From assembly GCF_023715645.1 (NCBI RefSeq), contig NZ_JAMBOP010000003.1:124001-188000 (forward strand): a stretch of 64,000 nt of DNA, read 5' to 3'. The DNA is from Bacillus cytotoxicus. GTDB lineage: Bacteria; Bacillota; Bacilli; Bacillales; Bacillaceae_G. A program made the position numbers and the translations under genes. The notes beneath the pieces are model-generated. The model had not been told where the DNA came from. It saw only the letters and a program-made list of their open reading frames with translations, and did no database searches. Each line of letters begins with the position of its first letter. Positions within the stretch are counted from its first letter, which is position 1. Shown here in pieces: positions 17,745-24,839 of the stretch.

Positions 17745-18983
17745 TTAATTCAAAGGTAAACGATAAATGTTACCAGCCACTTCATTATAAAACGAATATA
17801 TATCACTAATCCCCAAAATATCCGCAAGATCGATTCCAATAAAATCAATATGATCCCAATTATATTTTGTCGCGGTATAATTCCAGACACCTTTTTGAGC
17901 GTTTCCTGCATACGGCTGATTTCGATGCCCTATCGGATATTGTGACGAAACAACACTAACAAGTCCATCATTTGGCCACCATTTTTCATTAATAATTGGC
18001 TCTGCATATCCTCGTGTAAACTTTCCAATATGTAAGCCAGACAAATACATAAGTGGATTCATCGTCAACAAAGGTACAGAATATCCCGTCAGTAATGATT
18101 GATACGTTGCATCTCCTGTATAAGAAAAGTAATATACATCATCATATGTTTTTACCCATTGATTAAGCTCTTTAGATCCCACTGTCGTTAAATCGTATGC
18201 ACTAATATCTTTACTTTGCCAAACGGAACTATTAAGCATTCGATCCGCATATTGCAAGAAGCTCTCTCCTTGTTTTCGCTTTAATCCCCATTGTTCCAAT
18301 TTAAAGTCATAGCCAAATGTTTCCGGATTATTACCTGATAAACTAGCAATCTTTATTACAAATTCTTTAATAAACGAAGACATCGTTTCTTCATCTGCAA
18401 ACGTAGAACCGTTATGCGGCGTACCGATACTTGATACACTGCGTACCCAATCCTTATTCCCTTCAAATAAAGGCGATATTCCTACTTCTGGATGCTGTTT
18501 ATAATACTCTCGTTCTTCTAAACTTCCCTCCTTTAATAGTTGCAATAAAACCCTTTCTGTTTGCCCCCCCATGCTATGTCCAACGAAATGAACTTTATGT
18601 TGATTATCCCATTGGCTATATACCCCTGAAAATGTTTTTCCATAACGGGCATGTCCATGCACTTTCGCATGAGCTTCTCCATAATCGACTGTTCCACCTT
18701 TTAAATAAGCATATAACTCTGCTGCACGATCCCAATTGCTTGAAAATGGTCCAACCGAAGCCGTATATGTTTTATACCCTTGTCGATTCAAGTTTGCCTC
18801 GATATCTTTGAAACCACCCCAATACTTAAAACCAAATAATTCATCACGCCCCCAACCACCTAAACCATGAATAAGAACAATGGGTTCTTTTTGACTTTGT
18901 TCCTCTGCTTTTAATTCAAGTGGCGACCAAAACACACTAATAATAAGTAAAATAGAAAGCATTACTTTTACGTATCTCCTCAT
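17745..18983 (-). CDS. Secreted triacylglycerol lipase (family I.5/I.6)
   Basis: A 412-residue secreted lipase. Residues 1-26 are a classical signal peptide (MRRYVK, hydrophobic core, cleavage after LKA). The oxyanion region is PIVLIHGLGGWGRDE, the nucleophile elbow GHSMGG (Ser137), the acid Asp339 in WWPNDGLVSVVSSQYP and the base His378 in WDHIDFIG. The GHSMGG elbow resembles staphylococcal lipases more than the AHSQGG of Geobacillus I.5 lipases, and there is no long propeptide. It should hydrolyse triglycerides or phospholipids outside the cell. AGGAGG precedes the ATG at 18983. Confidence 0.93.
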   Translation of the reverse strand: MRRYVKVMLSILLIISVFWSPLELKAEEQSQKEPIVLIHGLGGWGRDELFGFKYWGGFKDIEANLNRQGYKTYTASVGPFSSNWDRAAELYAYLKGGTVDYGEAHAKVHGHARYGKTFSGVYSQWDNQHKVHFVGHSMGGQTERVLLQLLKEGSLEEREYYKQHPEVGISPLFEGNKDWVRSVSSIGTPHNGSTFADEETMSSFIKEFVIKIASLSGNNPETFGYDFKLEQWGLKRKQGESFLQYADRMLNSSVWQSKDISAYDLTTVGSKELNQWVKTYDDVYYFSYTGDATYQSLLTGYSVPLLTMNPLMYLSGLHIGKFTRGYAEPIINEKWWPNDGLVSVVSSQYPIGHRNQPYAGNAQKGVWNYTATKYNWDHIDFIGIDLADILGISDIYSFYNEVAGNIYRLPLN

Positions 18984-19204
18984 AAAAAACCTCCTTTGTT
19001 TTAATTAAACTTTACTGAATTTTCTGTTATTTTTAAAGACATGAATATTTTTCTCAACATTTTTTGTCGTATCTTTTTGTAACTTTAGGAGATAATTTGC
19101 GTAGCTTTTAAATGATAAATAGTGTCTGTGTAGTAAAGGAACGAAATAAGCATTAGTGGACATTAGAAAGGTTAAAAATCACACTCTTTGAGACATAAGC
19201 AACT

Positions 19205-19262
19205 ATAAGTGACCTTTTGTAAATCCCCCCAATATGCCTCCCATTTACAAAAGGTCACTTAT
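19205..19262. terminator. Perfect 20-bp inverted repeat (terminator-like hairpin)
   Basis: ATAAGTGACCTTTTGTAAAT (19205-19224) is repeated perfectly inverted at 19243-19262 around an 18-base pyrimidine-rich loop. No T-run follows, so it may be a processing site or part of an element rather than a terminator. It lies in the 335-bp gap between the divergent lipase and HTH genes, which holds no gene. Confidence 0.45.
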
Positions 19263-19282
19263 GGTGTAATATTACACCATAA
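19259..19282. promoter_or_regulatory. 24-bp perfect palindrome, operator candidate
   Basis: TATGGTGTAATATTACACCATA with one more T/A pair on each side is a perfect palindrome (core GTGTAAT-ATTACAC). It lies 37 bp upstream of the HTH frame and may be an operator for it or for a lost gene. The cognate regulator is unknown. Confidence 0.45.
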
Positions 19283-19318
19283 ATTGAATTAAACACTGAT
19301 TCATAGAAGTGATGTTAT

Positions 19319-19507
19319 TTGAATAAAGAAACTGTAATTAATTTGATTTCTAAAAATATTCGTCTGATTCATCTTGAAAAAGGATATTCTCAAGAAAAAA
19401 TGGCTACTGTTTCAGGAATTTCGAAAAAGACATTGGTTCAAGTTGAAAATGAAGTGGAAATAGAAGGAGATAAATATGAATATGAAAAGAACAAAAATAA
19501 CATATAG
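19319..19507 (+). pseudogene. XRE-type HTH regulator, probably truncated
   Basis: A 62-residue frame with a TTG start. Residues 1-42 are a good XRE helix-turn-helix (LISKNIRLIHLEKGYSQEKM, then SGISKKTLVQVEN). After residue about 44 the protein turns into charged sequence (EGDKYEYEKNKNN) that is merely the ribosome binding site and start of the next gene in another frame. A normal member continues for a helix or a ligand domain, so I read it as C-terminally deleted. A short functional DNA-binding protein cannot be excluded. The ribosome binding site is weak. Confidence 0.5.
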
Positions 19508-20204
19508 CATACTGTTTAGTTTATTACTATTAACATCATGTAATATATCGAACAAAGAAATTGAACAAAAAGCACAAAATTATACAAAATCGGAGTATGG
19601 TATTTCTGTTAAACTAAATCAAGTTGAAACACATGATACCGGAAAAATTTTATCTTTACCTGTTCCAAAAGAGCGAACAGCTTATGTGCAGCAAGTAGAT
19701 GAACCACATTTGCAATTCCAACTATATTTCGATAAACAAATCTCTCCAAAAGTAAATAATGATAACTATAAAATAATAAAAGAAGCGTATGATGTACAAG
19801 AAAAATTCAATACATATTATAAAAAAAAAGGGAATGACACTATATTTACGTTCGATCAAATGCAGACAGGGGGTACTTTTTTCGATAAGAAGACTGAGAA
19901 AGAAATAGCAAAGAAAAATTTGAAGCATTATGTTACGGCAGTTTTTAGAAGTAATATCTTTTTAGATGTAAATAATCCTGCACATATGGAAAAATTAGCG
20001 GAAGTTGCAAGAAGTATTCAGGAATTTAATAAAACAATTGAAAATAATAAGGTTAGTGTGGACGACATAACGATTCAGCTGCCAAATACTAATAAGAGTT
20101 TATTACAAAATATTGTAGTAGATTATGTAGTAACGGCTGAAGAAGCAAAAAAGGCCCTTGAGAAAAGGGGTGATTATATGAAAGCTTTACAGCTTACAAA
20201 GTGA
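19476..20204 (+). CDS. Lipoprotein, DUF1672-like
   Basis: A 242-residue lipoprotein. The N-terminus is MNMKRTKI, then a hydrophobic stretch, then LLLLTSC with the lipobox cysteine at residue 22, so it is anchored on the outer face of the membrane. The mature part is hydrophilic and repeats patterns seen in Bacillus DUF1672-type lipoproteins (EIEQKAQNYTKSEYGI); I hold that family name loosely. GAAGGAG lies upstream, and the gene overlaps the HTH frame by 32 bases. Start could be the second ATG at 19482. A terminator follows at 20199. Confidence 0.8.
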   Translation: MNMKRTKITYSILFSLLLLTSCNISNKEIEQKAQNYTKSEYGISVKLNQVETHDTGKILSLPVPKERTAYVQQVDEPHLQFQLYFDKQISPKVNNDNYKIIKEAYDVQEKFNTYYKKKGNDTIFTFDQMQTGGTFFDKKTEKEIAKKNLKHYVTAVFRSNIFLDVNNPAHMEKLAEVARSIQEFNKTIENNKVSVDDITIQLPNTNKSLLQNIVVDYVVTAEEAKKALEKRGDYMKALQLTK

Positions 20205-20236
20205 AAAAGGAAATCATTTTGATTTCCTTTTTTATA
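20199..20236 (+). terminator. Terminator of the lipoprotein gene
   Basis: AAAAAGGAAATCA pairs with TGATTTCCTTTTTT around a short loop. Confidence 0.75.
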
Positions 20237-20358
20237 TTCTATTCATACACCAGAAGATCATTGATGAAGGTTTATCTATAAATGCTTAATTTCTTTAACG
20301 TACAATTTTCTTTTTTGAGTCGTGTCGGACCTTTAACAACAGAACGTCATATTCATCT

Positions 20359-20387
20359 TTGACTAAATACCTCATTCCATTTACAAT
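20359..20387 (+). promoter_or_regulatory. Sigma-A promoter for the ANT(4')-like gene
   Basis: TTGACT, 17 bp, TACAAT. It is the best promoter in the gap and would give a leader of about 155 nt before the start at 20549. Confidence 0.65.
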
Positions 20388-20450
20388 AAAATTCATAAAA
20401 TGGATTTTATTACATCCCTGTTTTATTATTTAGAAAGGTGGTGTATGTAA

Positions 20451-20477
20451 ATGGCACCAGATAAAATCCCTCGTTAA
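20451..20477 (+). other. Possible leader peptide MAPDKIPR upstream of the ANT(4')-like gene
   Basis: An 8-codon open frame (ATG at 20451, TAA at 20475-20477) has AAAGGTGG 9 bases upstream, a ribosome binding site as good as that of the structural gene. It lies within the predicted leader, 71 bp before the gene. Such minigenes can control resistance genes by translational attenuation, but I see no clear alternative stem that hides the ribosome binding site at 20535. It is a candidate only. Confidence 0.35.
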
Positions 20478-20548
20478 GCTCGCGGACCCCCTTGACCATC
20501 TATATATATGATCTCATTTAATATTTTTATAAAAAAGGAGAACTGTGT

Positions 20549-21313
20549 ATGATTGGTCCAGGAAAAGTTACGAGAGAAGAAAGAATGAAGATCGCTTATA
20601 CGATCGCAAACCAAATATTAGAAAAGTATGGTTCAAATGTTAAAGCTATTGGTATTTACGGTTCTTTAGCTAGAAAAACAGATGGTCCATTTTCAGATAT
20701 TGAAATGAAATGTGTTTTGTATTCTTTAAAAGATAGCTATAGCTATGAATGGACAGCAGGTAATTGGAAGGCAGAAGTAAACTTCGATAGCGAAGAAAAT
20801 ATTGTAGAAGAAGCCACTACAATAGAAGAAAATTGGCCACTTACTCATGGACAATTCTTCACGATGCTACCAATATATGATCCCGAAGGTTTTTTCCAAG
20901 AGTTAAGACAAAAAGCCAGTTCTATAGACAAGACTATTTTTGAAGAAGCGATTTGTAAAACATTAGTTGAAGAAATGTACGAATACATTGGGAAAGTAAG
21001 AAATATAGAAATTCAAGGACCTAAAACATTCTTACCTACTTTAGCTATAAAAATAGCAACTACAGGTGCGATGATTTTAGGATTACACAACAAACAATAT
21101 TTTACGACGTCAGCTCAAGTATTACCTGAAGCTTTAGCTTTTACAGATAAGCCAGAAGGATTTGACGCACTTTGTGAAATGGTGATGTCAGGGAATCTTT
21201 CTAACCATAAACAAATTATGAATGTCTGCGAAAACTTCTGGAAAGGTTTATTGAGTTGGTCAGCTAAAAAAAGCTATGTTATAAAATGTTCAAATGATGT
21301 ACCTTTTATTTGA
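20549..21313 (+). CDS. ANT(4')-I-like aminoglycoside nucleotidyltransferase
   Basis: A 254-residue protein closely resembling kanamycin/tobramycin nucleotidyltransferase ANT(4')-I (AadD) along its whole length. Shared blocks, from memory of AadD, are TREERMKI, KAIGIYGSLARKTDGPFSDIEM, WKAEVNFDSEE, WPLTHGQFF, QGPKTFLP and ENFWKG. The metal-binding residues Asp50 and Glu52 and the catalytic Glu145 (LVEEMYEY) are kept, followed by the helical KNTase C-terminal domain. It should transfer AMP to the 4'-hydroxyl of aminoglycosides. It appears chromosomal, with no adjacent mobile element. AAAGGAG lies 9 bases before the ATG. Whether it confers resistance is not known from sequence. Confidence 0.9.
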   Translation: MIGPGKVTREERMKIAYTIANQILEKYGSNVKAIGIYGSLARKTDGPFSDIEMKCVLYSLKDSYSYEWTAGNWKAEVNFDSEENIVEEATTIEENWPLTHGQFFTMLPIYDPEGFFQELRQKASSIDKTIFEEAICKTLVEEMYEYIGKVRNIEIQGPKTFLPTLAIKIATTGAMILGLHNKQYFTTSAQVLPEALAFTDKPEGFDALCEMVMSGNLSNHKQIMNVCENFWKGLLSWSAKKSYVIKCSNDVPFI

Positions 21314-21365
21314 GCATTTATTAATTTCCCACCAAAGACAACTTAGTCAAAATGAAAAACACTCC

Positions 21366-21402
21366 TCGTGAAATCGACTAGAACGAGGGGTGTTTTTTGT
21401 AC
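21366..21402. terminator. Terminator-like stem between convergent genes
   Basis: CCTCGTGAAATCGACTAGAACGAGG forms a short CCTCGT/ACGAGG stem with T6 on the right, at the convergent ends of the ANT-like and DUF2164 genes. The stem is weak but well placed. Confidence 0.55.
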
Positions 21403-21409
21403 ATTTCTT

Positions 21410-21655
21410 CTATTTAACTGGCTTTTCTAACACATATAAGTCTTCTTCTAAATTTGTAAGTTTATCTGCAACAAGTTTTGTAGCATCACCTATTGCTTGA
21501 TTATATATATGTGGCCCTAGTTCTTTTATCATTTCTTCAATTAAGCGCTCCGCTTGAAATCGGCCAATATCTCCTAAATCTTCTTCTTCAAAAAATTGTT
21601 GGATATGTTCTACAATGGTTTCTTTTTTCTCATTTGTTAATTTCATAAACATCAT
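21410..21655 (-). CDS. DUF2164-like small protein
   Basis: An 81-residue acidic helical protein (LTNEKKETIVEHIQQFFEEE, then DIGRFQAERLIEEMI) matching the DUF2164 family. Function unknown. It follows the amidase with one base between stop and start; AAAGGAG lies 9 bases before the first ATG. It is the third gene of a PP2C-amidase-DUF2164 operon. Confidence 0.8.
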   Translation of the reverse strand: MMFMKLTNEKKETIVEHIQQFFEEEDLGDIGRFQAERLIEEMIKELGPHIYNQAIGDATKLVADKLTNLEEDLYVLEKPVK

Positions 21656-21656
21656 A

Positions 21657-22130
21657 TTATAAAGCTCCTTTTTCGCTATTTGATAAAATATGGCGTAGTG
21701 TTTCCATTGAAAGACGCGTTCCAGGACACGTTTTTGTTACCCCATCTAATTCGCGATGGCCAAGAACTTGCTCACTATCTAAAGAAAATTGATGCATGAA
21801 CTGTTTACATAGCCAATGCAAAGAAATCATTTGTACTGGTGTTGGATCATAGACGTCAAAATTCCCCGATATACAAATACCAATACTATTCGTATTATAA
21901 CCTTTCGCATGTGCTCCTATATGTAGCCCTCTTCCTTCGTAAACGGCGCCATTTTCTTCAATGAAATAATTATATCCTATTCCGCTCCATCCTCGACTAT
22001 TTTGATGAAATTCATGTGTCTTATATACGTCCCAGCCATCTTCAGCTGTGTGATGAATGATAATATGTGTAACTGCTTGTAATGGCAAAAGCGGATCACG
22101 AAAAGATACATGTGCTTTCTGAATGTGCAT
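21657..22130 (-). CDS. N-acetylmuramoyl-L-alanine amidase (Amidase_2/PGRP fold)
   Basis: A 157-residue zinc amidase domain without signal peptide or wall-binding repeats. The zinc ligands fit His26 (IIIHHTAE), His125 (GHRELDG) and Cys135 (KTCPGTRL). The IGYNYFIEENG strand and the IGICISGNFD core are typical of the T7-lysozyme/PGRP family. It cleaves the MurNAc-L-Ala bond. Lack of export signals suggests release by lysis or mother-cell action, or a phage or recycling role. It overlaps nothing and lies 11 bp after the PP2C gene on the same strand. Confidence 0.9.
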   Translation of the reverse strand: MHIQKAHVSFRDPLLPLQAVTHIIIHHTAEDGWDVYKTHEFHQNSRGWSGIGYNYFIEENGAVYEGRGLHIGAHAKGYNTNSIGICISGNFDVYDPTPVQMISLHWLCKQFMHQFSLDSEQVLGHRELDGVTKTCPGTRLSMETLRHILSNSEKGAL

Positions 22131-22141
22131 AGTCTCACCCT

Positions 22142-22945
22142 TTACAAATGAATGATAATTGCCGTTTTATCATCTGGATGAATAAGCTGTTTTGCTTCTA
22201 ATTCTTCTATTATTTTTATGTATTCCTCAATACCATGTTCCCACACAAATTGTGCACTTGTTTCTAATGGCCAATTATGATGAAACAAGCCATCTGAACA
22301 AATAAATAGCTTGGTAATTTCTTGTCGTAACAGCTTTCCTTGCTGAATAAAAGCTATTGCTTCATTCATCCCGTTTGCAACGGAATATCCGTTTAGAGTA
22401 TTTGCCATGTAACGATTGTAGCGTAATTGTTCTGTTTTAGCATTAAATATTACCTCATTTGGAACAAAAAGTCCCTTTTTACGGTCTTCCTCACGTTGTT
22501 GTTTTGCCCGTTTACTAATGCCTTTCACTGTATCTTCCGTAAGTACTTTAACTGATCCGTCAACAAATTTAGCAACAATCATGCAATCTCCAAGCTGCGC
22601 GTATTCTATCGTTTTATTTGTAATATGAATCGCAGCGATACAAGTACACCAAAGTTGCTCCTTTTTTGTCGTATCAATATGATGGTATTGCATTTTTTCT
22701 TGCAGCAACTGATTTGCTATAGCAACTTCCGCTTGTAATGAATCCACACTTACAATCGATTCGAAGTGTCGTTGAAACAAGCGAGAAGCCAAGTATGCTC
22801 CGTTATGTCCATTTTCATCTTGAAAATCAATGAGCGGCGTTGCTCCATCAAACACACCATATAGTCGTAAATCTTCATTACAAAAAAAGGAATCTTCACA
22901 TTCTTGTTTTAATGGACTTTTTTGTTGAAAAACATGGACTTTCAT
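22142..22945 (-). CDS. PP2C-like serine/threonine phosphatase
   Basis: A 267-residue protein with a PPM/PP2C layout: ECEDSFF (Glu17, Asp18), GVFDGA (Asp33, Gly34), AQLGDCMIVA (Asp120), ICSDGLFHH and a C-terminal DDKTAIIIHL. The metal-binding acids are all present, so it should be an active Mn/Mg-dependent protein phosphatase, although it diverges from PrpC and from SpoIIE/RsbU types. No partner kinase lies nearby. It is the first gene of a three-gene operon with the amidase and DUF2164 genes; GGGGGAGAGGGAG lies before the ATG. Confidence 0.82.
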   Translation of the reverse strand: MKVHVFQQKSPLKQECEDSFFCNEDLRLYGVFDGATPLIDFQDENGHNGAYLASRLFQRHFESIVSVDSLQAEVAIANQLLQEKMQYHHIDTTKKEQLWCTCIAAIHITNKTIEYAQLGDCMIVAKFVDGSVKVLTEDTVKGISKRAKQQREEDRKKGLFVPNEVIFNAKTEQLRYNRYMANTLNGYSVANGMNEAIAFIQQGKLLRQEITKLFICSDGLFHHNWPLETSAQFVWEHGIEEYIKIIEELEAKQLIHPDDKTAIIIHL

Positions 22946-23066
22946 CTCCCTCTCCCCCTTAAAATAAAACGGTTTCTTTTTTCAGACTAATCTAATTTCA
23001 CAAAATAAACTGTTTTCCCTCAAACCTTACAATCTCATATATAATTTTGAATTATTGTCAGTTTAT

Positions 23067-23265
23067 ATATATATCCATTTTGATTTTTCAACATATATGT
23101 TGTTGTTATGTAAAACAAAAAGTGATATGCTACTTGTTTGCTTATTTTGTTTTCACATTGCCTGTGGCAGAAAAGAGCCCTAACCACTTTTTTAGGTGGC
23201 CACCTGCTCTCGACCACCTAAAAAAGTGGTGTTTATGTTGGTTTTTCAATTTGTATTTACATAAA
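23067..23265 (+). repeat. bcr1-like repeat, copy 5 (full length)
   Basis: Plus orientation, from TTCAACATATATGTTGTTG to GTTTATGTTGG and the ATTTACATA border. It ends about 10 bp before the ribosome binding site of the yitT-like gene. The rest of the gap 22946-23066 shows nothing recognisable. Confidence 0.85.
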
Positions 23266-23291
23266 GCATCTTTAGTAAGGAGGGGAAAAGT

Positions 23292-24101
23292 ATGTATCGA
23301 TTACTCGGAGTAATTTTAGGATCAATAATTGTAGCACTTTCTTTTAATCTTTTCCTTATCCCCCACAAAATTTTAAGCAGTGGGATTAGCGGAATCGCCA
23401 TTATCATCGGCATTTTAACTCCCTTTAATACCGGATTAGTAAACTTTTTACTAAACCTACCTATTCTTATTTTAGGGTATATTGGACTTGGAAAACGACT
23501 TATTAGTTATACAATCATATCTGTTATTACACTTTCGACAGCATTATATGTGATTCCTGTACATGCAGTAGCAACAGACGCACTACTTTCTTCTATATTT
23601 GGTGGTGTGATTGCAGGGGCAGGTGTTGGACTTGTTTTCAACTGCTACGGTTCAACAGGTGGTTTTGATGTTATCGGAATGTTACTTTCACGTAAAAAGG
23701 ATATTCAACTTGGCGGATTCTTAATCGCACTTAATGCATTTGTAATCGTTATTTCTGGATTCTTCTTCGATTGGGATACTGCATTAAACAGCTTACTATC
23801 TATTTTCGTTACAGGGAAAGTAATTGATGCCATCCATACAAAACATCGAAAAGTAACTCTAATGATTGTCACAAGTCAAGCAGAACAAATGAAAGAAAAA
23901 CTCCTTTCAAGTCTTGTACGAGGGATTACACTACTTGATGGAGAAGGCGCATACTCTAATGAGAAGAAACGTGTGCTAATGACTGTTATTTCTAGGGAAG
24001 AACTAGCAGGAATGAAAACTATGATTTCTGAAATTGATCCACAAGCATTCGTGAACATTACAGAAACTGTGGAAGTATTAGGATTATTTAGAAGAGGATA
24101 A
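23292..24101 (+). CDS. YitT-family membrane protein
   Basis: A 269-residue protein with five or six hydrophobic segments over residues 1-175, then a soluble C-terminal DUF2179 domain (KVTLMIVTSQAEQM to VEVLGLFRRG). This is the YitT architecture, common in multiple copies in bacilli and of unknown transport function. The sequence GSTGGFDVIGMLLSRK is a family hallmark. AAGGAGGGG lies 6 bases before the ATG, just after repeat copy 5. Confidence 0.9.
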   Translation: MYRLLGVILGSIIVALSFNLFLIPHKILSSGISGIAIIIGILTPFNTGLVNFLLNLPILILGYIGLGKRLISYTIISVITLSTALYVIPVHAVATDALLSSIFGGVIAGAGVGLVFNCYGSTGGFDVIGMLLSRKKDIQLGGFLIALNAFVIVISGFFFDWDTALNSLLSIFVTGKVIDAIHTKHRKVTLMIVTSQAEQMKEKLLSSLVRGITLLDGEGAYSNEKKRVLMTVISREELAGMKTMISEIDPQAFVNITETVEVLGLFRRG

Positions 24102-24137
24102 AAACCGAGGTGGCATTTCATCCATCTCGGTTTTTAT
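24100..24137. terminator. Bidirectional terminator after the yitT-like gene
   Basis: AAAACCGAG pairs with CTCGGTTTTT around a 14-base loop. Confidence 0.8.
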
Positions 24138-24330
24138 CTATTTTCATGTTCCATAAATTCAATTCGATTCCCTAATAGATCTAGTACATAAAATCTCGTA
24201 ACATCAGGACGCGCTGTATCGACTATAACGGAAGCTCCTTTTTGGGCAGAAGAGACGTGAATCTCTTGACTCCCCCCTTTTACTATCATTATTTCATCAG
24301 AGATGTCTTTAACAATAACTTCTATACTTA
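24134..24330 (-). pseudogene. C-terminal fragment of a glyoxalase/VOC-family protein
   Basis: The frame ending at 24134 has a VOC-fold C-terminal half: IVKGGSQEIHVSS, then RPDVTRFYVLDLLGNRIEFMEHENR, the usual last beta-alpha-beta-beta unit with a metal-ligand Glu in RIEFMEH. The N-terminal half is missing; the upstream 25 or so codons of the open frame are hydrophobic and unrelated, and there is no ribosome binding site. A gene relic is likely. Confidence 0.6.
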
Positions 24331-24485
24331 TTACGAAAATGTATAAAAAAACAAATAAACCTCTTATTTTTTCAATCGCAAAATTAAACTTACAATTCAA
24401 AAACATTTAATGAGAAATTGACTATTTATCCTTACCGCGTCTATACTCTTAAATGATATAACATTAGCAGCGTTATATCATTTAA

Positions 24486-24663
24486 GAGTATAGATGTAAA
24501 AAAAAATACATAAACCCCTTTACTTTCAGGAGAGACAAGAGCAGCTGACCATGCATAGATGCGGGTGGGGCTTTTTTCTGCCATATGCGATGTTTCAAAC
24601 AAGGGGAGCAAGCAAGTAGCGATCATGTTGTATTCTGCATAGTAGCGACTTGTATTTCGGAAA
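24486..24663 (-). repeat. bcr1-like repeat, copy 6
   Basis: Minus orientation. The left border is degraded (AAATACATAAACCCC) but the hairpin block and the GCATAGTAGCGACTTGTAT border are present. Copy 7 follows head to tail with no gap. Confidence 0.75.
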
Positions 24664-24664
24664 A

Positions 24665-24824
24665 TTAATATATATAAGTTAAAGGTAATAAAGGTAGCTG
24701 GTCACGCGTAGATGCGGCCAGGTCCTTTTTCTGCCACATGCGATGTTCAAACAAAAAGAGAAAGCAAGTAGCAAGTACGCATGGCGGTAACTTGTATGTT
24801 GGAAATTAAAATTATTATATATAT
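24665..24824 (-). repeat. bcr1-like repeat, copy 7 (left end missing)
   Basis: Minus orientation, starting in the middle of the hairpin block (GTAGCTGGTCACGCG) and running to GGTAACTTGTATGTTGG and the TTATATATA border. It ends a few bases before GGAGG of the histidine kinase gene. Confidence 0.75.
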
Positions 24825-24839
24825 GCGGAGGAACTATCG

